NCBI GenBank assembly: GCA_904394195.1
Contig: CAJFNH010000041.1
Span: 1-9,239 of the forward strand
Source of the DNA: Candidatus Gallimonas caecicola
GTDB lineage: Bacteria > Bacillota > Clostridia > Christensenellales > Borkfalkiaceae
Length of the DNA stretch: 9,239 nucleotides
Reading direction: 5' to 3'
Shown: positions 1-9,151 of the stretch, one piece after another
How the letters are laid out: the number at the start of each line of letters is the position of its first letter
How positions within the stretch are numbered: position 1 is the first letter of the stretch
Made by a program: the position numbers and the translations under genes
Notes under the pieces: model-generated
The model's database searches: none
The model's input: the letters and a program-made list of their open reading frames with translations, nothing else
Told to the model about the DNA's origin: nothing

Positions 1-36
1 ATAAAAACCCGGAAACAGGAACGTTTCCGGGTTTTT
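1..36 (-). terminator. Symmetrical intrinsic terminator after the ABC operon
   Basis: Read on the minus strand, a hairpin with arms CCCGGAAAC and GTTTCCGGG (loop GTTCCT) begins just after the permease stop codon and is followed by TTTTTAT. On the plus strand the same stem is followed by TTTTTT, so it could also stop transcription arriving from a gene to the left of the window. The stem is GC-rich and perfectly paired, so this is a confident intrinsic terminator. Its bidirectional use is inference. Confidence 0.92.
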
Positions 37-861
37 TCAGTCTTTCTGGCGGTAGACGCGCTTCAGGCGCAAAATGGTGAGCAGCATAAATGCGAGCGCG
101 ATCGCCGCAAGCACGGCAAGCCCGATGAGCGGATTGAGATCGAACATGGGCTTTTGAAAGATCTGCGGCGCCCAGTCGTTGAGCGCGCACTCATGGCTCA
201 TGACTGCGATCGCCCAGGCGCTCGGCGTGACGTAGCGCACCCAGCCCGCCGCCCCTTCGAGCGAGAACAGACTGTCGCAGAACACCACCTGCACGATGAT
301 GATGAACAGAACGGGCAGGATGGCGCTCTCCGACTTTTTTAAAAGCGCGGAAATGAACAATCCCACCGTCATGACGCTGATATTGGTGAGCGCCATCGCC
401 GCATAGCAGCACACATACCCCGTGGCGGGGGACGGAAAGGCAAAATCGATGAAGATGAGCGTTCCACCGAACAGGACGGCGCATTGCACGATGCCCACGA
501 CGGAGAGGACGGTGACCTTGGACAGGACGTACGCCGTGATATCCAGTCCGCCGAATACCTCGCGCGAGAGAATGTCGCGCTCCTTGCAGATCTCGCGGTA
601 GCTGTTGAGGATGCCCATGAGCGCGCTCATGATCACGAGCATGAAGAGCGTGACGTTGGCGCCCGTGAGCGCGTCGGGCGACTTGAGCGTGAAGGCGTCC
701 TTCCGGCTCACCAGCCAGACGATGACGAGCATGACGGGCGCCTGCAGCACGAGGGGAAGCAGGGTGCCCAAGGAGGAAAAGATCTGGCGGAAATACCGTG
801 CGACGAGCACGCGGTAGTGCATGAGATTCATGCGCGCGGAACGGCGGCGGAATTTTTTCAT
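37..861 (-). CDS. ABC-2 type transporter permease
   Basis: A 274-residue integral membrane protein, probably the membrane half of the transporter whose ATPase is encoded just upstream. It has a basic N-terminus and about six hydrophobic segments, near residues 33-51, 69-86, 115-136, 148-172, 180-197 and 245-264. The stretch around residues 89-115 (RE..CKERDILSRE..GL, then YVLSK) matches the conserved cytoplasmic coupling region after TM2 in ABCG/ABC-2 permeases. That region normally contacts the ATPase. The ATG overlaps the upstream TGA (ATGA, 858-861), and a GGAGGA ribosome binding site lies inside the end of the upstream gene, so translation is probably coupled. At 274 residues with one six-helix domain it is a half-transporter, so two copies would be needed per complex. 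The substrate cannot be read from the sequence. Confidence 0.9.
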   Translation of the reverse strand: MKKFRRRSARMNLMHYRVLVARYFRQIFSSLGTLLPLVLQAPVMLVIVWLVSRKDAFTLKSPDALTGANVTLFMLVIMSALMGILNSYREICKERDILSREVFGGLDITAYVLSKVTVLSVVGIVQCAVLFGGTLIFIDFAFPSPATGYVCCYAAMALTNISVMTVGLFISALLKKSESAILPVLFIIIVQVVFCDSLFSLEGAAGWVRYVTPSAWAIAVMSHECALNDWAPQIFQKPMFDLNPLIGLAVLAAIALAFMLLTILRLKRVYRQKD

Positions 862-2423
862 GCGTCCTCCTCCCCGTTCCTGTGCGCGCGCCGCGCGGGC
901 AGGTCTTTCGGCGGCTTTTCCCAGGGCGCCTCCGCCTCTTCTTCCTCGGGCGGAAGGCAGCAGCCCTTGCCGTATTCCTCGGTAAGTTGCGCGTACAGCT
1001 CCTTATAGTAGGGACTGCGGCGGTATTTTTTGGCGAACGCCTCGCTCGTCGCCTCGTCGGTGAGCGCTTCGAAAATACGCGAATAGCTGCGGCGGTTGAA
1101 CCAGCGGAAAGCGTCCTTTGCCGCCCCGTAATAACAGAGCCTGCCGCCCCTGCCCAGAAATGCCACGCTGTCGCATTTGTCCAGATTTTCCATCGCGTGC
1201 GTGATGACCACGATGGTGCGCCCCTTCTTGGAAAGGTCCTTCAGAAGCGCCATCATCTCCATATCCAGATCGGGCGAGAGCCCGCTCGTGGGCTCGTCGA
1301 GGAAGATGACTTTGGGGTCGGACAGGAGTTCCATGGCAATGGACACCCGCTTTTTCTGCCCGCCGGAGAGCGCGCTGATGCGCAGCCCCTCCTTCCCCTG
1401 CAGATGCACGTCCGCGATCGCCGCCTGCACCCGTTCGTGAAGTTCCGGCGCGGGCAGGTCGGCGCGCATGCGCAGCATTGCCGTATAGCGCAGCGCGTCG
1501 GCAACGGTCAGGTCGTCGTGCATGATGTCCCGCTGCGGCACATACCCCACCACGCCCTTATAGGTATTCATGTTCTCGTAATAGTCGTTGGTATCGTAAT
1601 AGATCTTCCCCTCGGTAGCGGGGCGCATGCCGTTGATACAGTCGAGCAGCGTGGATTTGCCCGCGCCGCTGCCGCCCACCACCGCCACAAAGGCGCCCGC
1701 CTCGATACGGAAGGTCACATTGGTGACAAGGGAGACCTTTGCGCGCGAATTGCGCTCGCGCACCCGTTTGCACACATCCACGGCGTCGATGCGGATGCCC
1801 CCCTGCGCCGTGGAATAGAGCAGCGTATTGCGGTAAAAGATATACGCCGCCGAGGGAATGGAGATGCGGTCATAGTCGCCCAGCTTCTGCCGTTTGACCT
1901 TTTTGTTGTTCACATAGGTGCCGCTCACGCTGTGCGCGTCCTCAACATAGCACCCCTCCCCGTCGTACACGATGAAGAAATGCTTTTCGGAGACGAGCGG
2001 ATTGTTGACGCGGATATCGCAATTTTCGCCGCTGCCCACCGTGGTGAGCGTCTTTGCCGTCAGATCAAAATTGTTTCCCGTACGCTTGCGCGTGAACTGT
2101 CTGACGGGCGTGATGCGCACAATGTCCTCTTTTTCCTTTTTTCCCGCATGGCGGATGCTCAAGGCGCCGTCCAGCTTCATCATGGGGCGCTTGAAGCGCC
2201 TGCCGTCGAGCAGCACTACGCTGCGCGCGTTCTCCGGCGTGAGATCCTCCGCATACCAGACGTTGTTCTTGAGCAGAAGGCGGATCTGCACGGGCTCGAC
2301 GAGCTGCGATTTCACGACGATATCCGCCGAACGGCGGGAGCCTATCGTCAGCTCCGTGCGCTCTTCGCTGTCAAAAAAACGGAACAGATCGCCTTCGCGG
2401 ATCTTGAGGATGAGATTTTTCAA
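858..2423 (-). CDS. FHA domain-containing ABC transporter ATP-binding protein
   Basis: A 521-residue cytoplasmic protein with FHA domains fused to an ABCG-like ATPase. Residues 1-95 look like a degenerate FHA fold (IGSRRSADIVV near 27-37, but no Ser/His binding pair). Residues 115-205 form a good FHA domain: VGSGENCDI, then SEKH at 145-148 and GTYVN at 168-172, the usual phosphothreonine-binding residues. The ATPase follows: Walker A GGSGAGKST (250-258), signature LSGGQ (352-356), Walker B VIFLDEPT (372-379) and H-loop His409. The C-terminal tail beyond about residue 490 is acidic, then basic and proline-rich, and looks disordered. The start is a TTG at 2421-2423, chosen because an ideal AAGGAGGT lies five bases upstream. 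FHA domains bind phosphothreonine, so transport may respond to a Ser/Thr kinase; no kinase is in the window. The partner permease follows with a 4-bp overlap. Confidence 0.93.
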   Translation of the reverse strand: MKNLILKIREGDLFRFFDSEERTELTIGSRRSADIVVKSQLVEPVQIRLLLKNNVWYAEDLTPENARSVVLLDGRRFKRPMMKLDGALSIRHAGKKEKEDIVRITPVRQFTRKRTGNNFDLTAKTLTTVGSGENCDIRVNNPLVSEKHFFIVYDGEGCYVEDAHSVSGTYVNNKKVKRQKLGDYDRISIPSAAYIFYRNTLLYSTAQGGIRIDAVDVCKRVRERNSRAKVSLVTNVTFRIEAGAFVAVVGGSGAGKSTLLDCINGMRPATEGKIYYDTNDYYENMNTYKGVVGYVPQRDIMHDDLTVADALRYTAMLRMRADLPAPELHERVQAAIADVHLQGKEGLRISALSGGQKKRVSIAMELLSDPKVIFLDEPTSGLSPDLDMEMMALLKDLSKKGRTIVVITHAMENLDKCDSVAFLGRGGRLCYYGAAKDAFRWFNRRSYSRIFEALTDEATSEAFAKKYRRSPYYKELYAQLTEEYGKGCCLPPEEEEAEAPWEKPPKDLPARRAHRNGEEDA

Positions 2424-2456
2424 AAGCGACCTCCTTTTCCCACGGCACTATAATAC

Positions 2457-2486
2457 AGTATATCACAAAACCGTCCTTTTCGGCAA
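2457..2486 (-). promoter_or_regulatory. Promoter of the FHA-ABC operon
   Basis: On the minus strand, TTGCCG (2481-2486) and TATACT (2457-2462) are 18 bp apart. A TG dinucleotide one base before the -10 makes it an extended -10. It would start transcription about 25-30 bases before the TTG start codon. Confidence 0.7.
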
Positions 2487-2512
2487 CAAAATCGCGCAAA
2501 AAAGCGACCGCC

Positions 2513-2549
2513 GGAAAAATCAAAGAGCCGTGCCCGCACGCACGGCTCT
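2513..2549 (-). terminator. Intrinsic terminator after the glycosyltransferase
   Basis: Perfect 10-bp arms AGAGCCGTGC (2524-2533) and GCACGGCTCT (2540-2549) enclose a 6-base loop. On the minus strand they are followed by TTGATTTTT. The hairpin lies about 15 bases after the glycosyltransferase stop codon and before the promoter of the next operon, so the two units are separate. Confidence 0.9.
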
Positions 2550-2563
2550 CTGGCGCAGCACAG

Positions 2564-3601
2564 TCAGCTGCACTTGAGCTTTTTGCTGAAATAATAATAG
2601 CCCGCCGTCGTAAAAAAGCGCTGCCAGGAGAAGGGCATCCAGCAGATGAGCGCAATGTAAGAGCGATGGCGCAGAAAATTGTACATCTCCCTGTCCTCCG
2701 CCTTGAGGTCGCTCCACATGCGCTTGAGCGTCGCCTTGCGCTCCGCAAGATCGTCCCTTCCGCCCGTGGTGAACATAAGCGAAAGGCACATGAGCACGTT
2801 GATATCGTGCTTCATATACCGCTTGAGGCGGGGGTGCATCTCCTTGAGCTGCGCATAGCGGTAACAGCGGATCATGAAGTCCGTAACGCCCACCTGCTGC
2901 TTGTAGCGCGCGACGATATTTTTGCGGCTGACCGACTGATCTTCCCTGCCGATATAATAGCGGTACAGATCGACGTCCAGATAGAACATCGTCTTAACAT
3001 GCGGCATGGGCTGATAGGCATAGATATTGTCCACATAAAAGGAATGTTCGGGCAGGCGCAGACCGCAGTCGCGCAATACCTGCGTGCGCACGAGCATGGA
3101 GTGCATGAGCAGTACGTTGGAAAAACGGAAGGGCTTTACCTCCTCCCAGCCGAACATTCTTCCGATGGGAAAATTCTTTTCATACCGGCGCGGGAAACGG
3201 GAATGTGCAGACGGCTTTTCGTAGACGTAGTTGGTCACATACATATCGGGCAGGGAGCCGGAAGCATGATCCGCGCGGATCCTGTCAAGCACCTTGGAAA
3301 GGCTTTCGGGATCGAGGCGGTCATCCGAGTCGACCACCATGAAAAACAGCCCCTTTGCACGTTCCAGTCCCGCATTGACGCCCGAGCCGTGCCCGCCGTT
3401 CTCCTTGTGCACCGCCTCGACGACGGAAGGGTACTTCGCGGCATATTCGTCCGCAATGGCGCCCGTCGCATCCGATGAGCCGTCGTTGACGATGACGATC
3501 TGCGCCGCCTCCCCCGCCGTGAGCAGCGTATCGATGCAGTTGCGCATATATGCAGCCGAGTTGTAACACGGCACCGCAAAGGTGATCAGGATGTCCCCCA
3601 T
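2564..3601 (-). CDS. Glycosyltransferase family 2 protein
   Basis: A 345-residue GT-A fold glycosyltransferase that would move a sugar from a nucleotide donor to a polysaccharide, glycolipid or teichoic-acid-like acceptor. Residues 3-120 carry the family signatures: VPCYNSAAYM (10-19), VNDGSSDAT (38-46), the GGHGSGVNAGL region (69-79) and the metal-binding DSDD (91-94). Further on are YVDN (189-192), where many family members have the ED catalytic-base region, and QSVSRKN (222-228), resembling the (Q/R)xSxS motif of exopolysaccharide enzymes. The last 35 residues are hydrophobic and aromatic and may touch the membrane; there is no signal peptide. I chose the ATG at 3601, not one 60 bases upstream, because GTGAGG lies six bases before it and the -10 box lies between the two candidates. 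It stands alone between its own promoter and terminator rather than in a polysaccharide cluster. Donor and acceptor are unknown. Confidence 0.9.
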   Translation of the reverse strand: MGDILITFAVPCYNSAAYMRNCIDTLLTAGEAAQIVIVNDGSSDATGAIADEYAAKYPSVVEAVHKENGGHGSGVNAGLERAKGLFFMVVDSDDRLDPESLSKVLDRIRADHASGSLPDMYVTNYVYEKPSAHSRFPRRYEKNFPIGRMFGWEEVKPFRFSNVLLMHSMLVRTQVLRDCGLRLPEHSFYVDNIYAYQPMPHVKTMFYLDVDLYRYYIGREDQSVSRKNIVARYKQQVGVTDFMIRCYRYAQLKEMHPRLKRYMKHDINVLMCLSLMFTTGGRDDLAERKATLKRMWSDLKAEDREMYNFLRHRSYIALICWMPFSWQRFFTTAGYYYFSKKLKCS

Positions 3602-3632
3602 CTCTATCCTCACTCTCTCGTGGTTTGACCTA

Positions 3633-3661
3633 ATTATAGCCATAGCGCCCGCGTTTGGCAA
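3633..3661 (-). promoter_or_regulatory. Promoter of the glycosyltransferase gene
   Basis: On the minus strand, TTGCCA (3656-3661) and a perfect TATAAT (3633-3638) are separated by exactly 17 bp. The expected start is near 3626, giving a leader of about 25 bases. The -35 box and most of the spacer lie inside the palindrome at 3646-3676. Confidence 0.85.
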
Positions 3662-3676
3662 GCCAAAACGCGGGCG
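3646..3676. repeat. Large inverted repeat over the glycosyltransferase promoter
   Basis: The arms CGCCCGCGTTTGGC (3646-3659) and GCCAAAACGCGGGCG (3662-3676) match as an inverted repeat except for one extra A in the right arm. Only two bases separate them. Neither strand has a U-tract directly after the stem, so it is not a standard intrinsic terminator for ileS, which ends at 3708. It covers the -35 box and much of the spacer of the glycosyltransferase promoter, where an operator would sit. A weak terminator for ileS is the alternative. Confidence 0.7.
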
Positions 3677-3707
3677 TTTGCAAAAATTTACAAATGTTTT
3701 ACAACGT

Positions 3708-6830
<3,123 letters not shown>

Positions 6831-6852
6831 AAAGAGCCCTCCTGTTCTCTGC

Positions 6853-6899
6853 AATATAAAAATAAGTCACCGTATTTTGGAATCAAATACGATGACCTT
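6853..6899 (-). terminator. Attenuator terminator in the ileS leader
   Basis: On the minus strand an arm AAGGTCATCGTATTT pairs with AAATACGGTGACTT (one G·U pair, one bulged base), followed by TTATTTTTAT. It sits after the promoter but just before the ileS ribosome binding site, so it must be conditional. Bases 6875-6880 (CCAAAA) can instead pair with UUUUGG at 6907-6912. That gives the mutually exclusive fold expected of a T-box antiterminator. Confidence 0.9.
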
Positions 6900-7085
6900 A
6901 TAACCACCAAAACATACGAACATATGCCGCAGAGGATAACGGGCTGCGACCCCGTGCGAAGTTACTCGACGTTCACCCCGCAGGCACGGAAGGTGATACC
7001 CGCACGCTCCCTTCGGCTCCCCTTTCAGCAGGCGGGGAGCTCTCTGTGCAAAGAGCCCTGCATGCGGACGCGTCCTTCCTTAACG
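6853..7085 (-). promoter_or_regulatory. T-box riboswitch leader (tRNA-Ile sensing) of ileS
   Basis: A T-box binds its tRNA by the anticodon and lets transcription continue when the tRNA is uncharged. Stem I is visible on the minus strand: lower stem GGAAGG/CCTTCC (7074-7079 with 6988-6993), a specifier loop containing ATC followed by A (codon at 6995-6997, isoleucine), then CCGCATGC/GCGTGCGG (7060-7067 with 7000-7007). Above these are the conserved AGAGAG (7040-7045) and a distal stem GCTCCCC/GGGGAGC around a loop containing GCTGAAA. Further on, GAAC and AGTAAC resemble the stem II S-turn. UGGU at 6903-6906 could pair with the ACCA end of tRNA-Ile, whose discriminator base is normally A. The attenuator hairpin ends the leader. 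The element, its position and the codon agree with ileS control. The antiterminator's second helix is less clear. Confidence 0.9.
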
Positions 7086-7102
7086 CCCTATGCTTTTTCT
7101 CT

Positions 7103-7131
7103 ATTATACCTGTTTCCCCTGCATTTGTAAA
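7103..7131 (-). promoter_or_regulatory. Promoter of the ileS T-box leader
   Basis: On the minus strand, TTTACA (7126-7131) and a perfect TATAAT (7103-7108) are 17 bp apart. The expected start near 7096 gives a leader of about 265 nt, a usual T-box length. Confidence 0.87.
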
Positions 7132-7170
7132 GCGTTTTTGGCAACTCTGTTTTTCTTCCTGCGTCTTTTG

Positions 7171-7674
7171 TCAGATATACAGGATGAGCAAGCCGACCAG
7201 AAGCCCCGCAAGCATGGCGAAGGCGGGCGCCTTGGAGCGCCACATGAGGATGGATTCGGGCAGCAGTTCGCCGAACACGACGTACAGCATGGCGCCGCTT
7301 GCAAAGCTCAACGAAACAGCGAGCCAGACGGGCGAGAGCGCGCCCAGCAAGTAGCCGACGATGGCGCCGAGTATGGTGGGCGCGCCCGTGACCGCCGTGA
7401 TGAGGGTCGCGCGCACCTTTTTCATGCCGCCCGCCGCAAGCGGCACGGCGACCGACATGCCCTCCGGCACGTTGTGCAGCCCGATGACGATGGCAATGGC
7501 AAGGCTGCCGATACCGCCGCTCACGACGTCGCTCGCATAGGACGCCCCGATGACCATGCCCTCCGGAAAGTTGTGCAGCGCGATGGCGAACGCCATGACG
7601 AGCCCGGCCAGAAAGAGCTGACGGCGGGACTTCTGCTGCCCCGTCTGTTCATATTCCTTTTTTATGCTCCTCAT
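7171..7674 (-). CDS. ZIP family metal transporter, C-terminal part (TM4-8)
   Basis: A 167-residue fragment matching the second part of a ZIP-family divalent metal (zinc, iron, manganese) transporter. It holds both conserved metal-site motifs, HNFPEG (34-39) in TM4 and HNVPEG (67-72) in TM5. Then come GAPTILGAIVGYLLG and SFASGAMLYVVFGELLPES of TM6-TM7, and a hydrophobic last helix. The first ATG in this frame (7674) lies 19 bases after the stop codon of the N-terminal part and has no good ribosome binding site, so translation would need reinitiation. Reading the other part's frame through its TAA gives LIHSDHYEEHKK, which then joins this frame at KKEYEQ over an A6 run. One protein of about 289 residues, a normal ZIP length, thus appears broken in two. 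No terminator separates its stop from the ileS promoter. It may be a pseudogene, a split protein or a sequencing error. Confidence 0.85.
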   Translation of the reverse strand: MRSIKKEYEQTGQQKSRRQLFLAGLVMAFAIALHNFPEGMVIGASYASDVVSGGIGSLAIAIVIGLHNVPEGMSVAVPLAAGGMKKVRATLITAVTGAPTILGAIVGYLLGALSPVWLAVSLSFASGAMLYVVFGELLPESILMWRSKAPAFAMLAGLLVGLLILYI

Positions 7675-7693
7675 AGTGATCGCTGTGGATGAG

Positions 7694-8041
7694 TTAGGAG
7701 AGCTGATCCGCAGTTTTCGGGTGTGCTTTATCGATATGCTTGACTTCAGGGTTGGTCTTTTTATCGATGATGGCGTTGAGAAGATAGATCACGCCGAACC
7801 CGACGGCAGTCATGCCGATGACGAGAAAGACGTTGCCCACCGATCCGGGCGCCTGCGCAAGCGCGTCCGAAAGCAGATCGAGGCAGACGATGCAGAGCAT
7901 GACGCCGCCCGCAAAGCTCAACAGAAGGCTGACGAGTTTTTCCGAATTACGGGTGAACAGGACGCCCAAAAGCCCGCCCGGCCCCGTTCCGCCCACGCCC
8001 GCAATGGCGGTGACGATGACCACATAGAGGAAGGGATCCAT
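7694..8041 (-). CDS. ZIP family metal transporter, N-terminal part (TM1-3)
   Basis: A 115-residue fragment equivalent to TM1-3 of a ZIP transporter: a first helix with GVGGTGPGGLLGVLF, then KLVSLLLSFAGGVMLCIVCLDLLSDAL (residues 35-61), then a third helix near 68-92 and a polar tail KTNPEVKHIDKAHPKT. The start is the ATG at 8041, with AAAGGAG five bases upstream; the open frame running further upstream is antisense to the kinase gene. It ends at TAA (7694-7696) in the cytoplasmic loop between TM3 and TM4, and the C-terminal part follows in another frame. Changing that one codon, for example to GAA, would let the frame continue as SELIHSDHYEEHKK, a His- and acid-rich linker typical of the family. 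On its own this part lacks both HNxPEG metal-binding helices and could not transport. Confidence 0.85.
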   Translation of the reverse strand: MDPFLYVVIVTAIAGVGGTGPGGLLGVLFTRNSEKLVSLLLSFAGGVMLCIVCLDLLSDALAQAPGSVGNVFLVIGMTAVGFGVIYLLNAIIDKKTNPEVKHIDKAHPKTADQLS

Positions 8042-8111
8042 ATTTTCTCCTTTGTAAGGGCATGCAGCGCAAAAGAGCCCTCCCCGCGGGGGGATCCGCG
8101 CGCACCGTACT

Positions 8112-8140
8112 ATTATACCACGTTCCGCCCGCCTTGTATA
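8112..8140 (-). promoter_or_regulatory. Promoter of the ZIP transporter gene
   Basis: On the minus strand a perfect TATAAT (8112-8117) is preceded by TGG, an extended -10, with a weak -35 TATACA (8135-8140) 17 bp upstream. The leader of about 65 bases includes a very GC-rich stretch (8082-8100). Confidence 0.7.
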
Positions 8141-8199
8141 TTGTTTGCGGGCATGCACGCCATTATTTTGCGGATTTTTTAAAGCAGCATGCCGATCTG

Positions 8200-8228
8200 T
8201 TGACAAACGAGCGCAAAAGGCGTATAAT
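8200..8228 (+). promoter_or_regulatory. Consensus promoter of the pyridoxal kinase gene
   Basis: TTGACA (8200-8205) and TATAAT (8223-8228) match the sigma-A consensus perfectly at 17 bp spacing. It is about 60 bp from, and divergent to, the ZIP promoter. The leader before the ATG is about 25 bases, too short for a riboswitch, so expression may be constitutive unless a protein acts in the divergent region. Confidence 0.95.
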
Positions 8229-8257
8229 CCGAAACAACTTTTCGAAGGAGCACCCTT

Positions 8258-9064
8258 ATGCGTGTACTTGCCGTCAACGATATATCCTGCGTGGGAAAAT
8301 GTTCCCTGACCGTTGCGTTGCCCGTTCTTTCGGCATGCGGCGTGACCTGCGACATTCTGCCCACCGCCCTCCTCTCCACCCATACGGGCGGATTTACCGG
8401 CTATACATTTCTGTCTCTCGACGAAGAAATGAAAAAAATTGCCGACCACTGGCAGACGCTCGGCCTGCAATACGACCTTATCTACAGCGGCTATCTGGGC
8501 AGCCGCGCACAGATCGCGTTTGTCAAAGATATCAGACGTCGTTTTCTGAAAAAGGACGGCATCTTTGTGGTGGATCCCGTCCTGGGCGATAATTTCACCT
8601 TCTACAAGGGCTTTGACGACGCCTTTGCCGCCGAAATGCTCTCCCTGTGCGCCGAAGCGGACTACATTCTGCCCAACGAGACGGAAAGTTATCTTCTGAC
8701 GGGCACGCGCGACTTTTCCGCCGCCCTTGCAAAGCTGGGCGAGATCTGCCCCCATCCCGTGATCACGGGTGCAAAAAGCGAAAACGGGTACTATATTTAC
8801 TATCGGGACGGCGACGACAAGCGGCTTGCCATTCCCTGCGTGGAGGGCTCCTTCCACGGCGCGGGCGACGTGTTCGCATCCGCCTTCTGCGGGTGCCTGA
8901 TGCGCGGGCTTCCTCCGGAACGGGCGCTCGATATCACGGCGCAGTTCTGTTACCGCGCCATCCTGCGCACCCAAAAAGAGGTACAGGACAGAAAATACGG
9001 CCTCAATTACGAGCGCGAGATCTATCCCTTCCTCGGCGCTCTCGAAGCGGAAGCGACCCGATAA
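8258..9064 (+). CDS. pdxK: Pyridoxal/pyridoxamine kinase (PfkB-like vitamin B6 kinase)
   Basis: A 268-residue cytoplasmic kinase of the ribokinase/PfkB superfamily. It would phosphorylate pyridoxal, pyridoxine or pyridoxamine with ATP in the vitamin B6 salvage pathway, giving pyridoxal phosphate or its precursors. The N-terminus has NDISCVGKCSLTVALPVLSACG (residues 7-28) and PTALLSTHTGG (35-45), both typical of B6 kinases. VDPVLGDN (105-112) and LPNETE (138-143) are the ATP and metal region. HGAGDVFASAF (200-210) contains the anion hole and catalytic Asp204; the family more often has GTGD. The length matches the family. The ATG at 8258 has GAAGGAG seven bases upstream. It stands alone, divergent from the ZIP gene. 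I cannot tell from sequence whether it is closer to PdxK or PdxY, so the symbol is approximate. Confidence 0.92.
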   Translation: MRVLAVNDISCVGKCSLTVALPVLSACGVTCDILPTALLSTHTGGFTGYTFLSLDEEMKKIADHWQTLGLQYDLIYSGYLGSRAQIAFVKDIRRRFLKKDGIFVVDPVLGDNFTFYKGFDDAFAAEMLSLCAEADYILPNETESYLLTGTRDFSAALAKLGEICPHPVITGAKSENGYYIYYRDGDDKRLAIPCVEGSFHGAGDVFASAFCGCLMRGLPPERALDITAQFCYRAILRTQKEVQDRKYGLNYEREIYPFLGALEAEATR

Positions 9065-9117
9065 CCGCCGTGCCGGAAGTCAACACAGATTTTCCGCATC
9101 TTTCCTGTGTATGGCAG

Positions 9118-9146
9118 TTGCATTTTGCGCGGCAACATGATATACT
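9118..9146 (+). promoter_or_regulatory. Promoter of the right-edge RNA
   Basis: TTGCAT (9118-9123) and TATACT (9141-9146) are 17 bp apart, with TG one base before the -10 (extended -10). It begins 54 bases after the kinase stop codon, with no terminator seen between. Expected start is near 9152. Confidence 0.65.
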
Positions 9147-9151
9147 ATAGA

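Noticed and set aside
882..2453. A 523-codon open frame on the plus strand
   Set aside because: It lies wholly antisense to the FHA-ABC gene, whose motifs are unmistakable. Its translation is rich in His, Arg and Ala with no recognisable domain, a shadow of GC-rich coding sequence.
3602..3661. A start for the glycosyltransferase 60 bases further upstream
   Set aside because: The -10 box lies downstream of that ATG, so it would not be transcribed from this promoter. The GT2 fold begins right after the ATG at 3601.
3646..3707. Intrinsic terminator for ileS
   Set aside because: The hairpin is strong, but on the minus strand it is followed by CTATGG, not a U-tract, and the nearby T-run comes before the stem.
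6831..6854. A start for ileS 24 bases further upstream
   Set aside because: It would place the AGGAGG site inside the coding sequence; the ATG at 6830 has that site at ideal spacing.
7658..7696. Programmed frameshift joining the ZIP halves over A6
   Set aside because: An in-frame TAA precedes the A run by about 30 bases, so ribosomes from the first half would stop before reaching it. Frameshifting alone cannot explain the arrangement.
8082..8100. GC-rich palindrome CCCCGCGGGG in the ZIP leader as an attenuator or zinc-regulator site
   Set aside because: The hairpin would be small, the T-run is interrupted and distant, and it does not resemble a Zur or MntR box, so I cannot support a function.
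8042..8974. Long N-terminal extension of the ZIP N-terminal frame
   Set aside because: It crosses the promoter region and is antisense to the kinase gene. The ATG at 8041 has a good ribosome binding site and starts the family-typical first helix.
9082..9111. Inverted repeat ACACAG/CTGTGT after the kinase gene as a terminator
   Set aside because: Only six base pairs with a long loop, and no U-tract follows.
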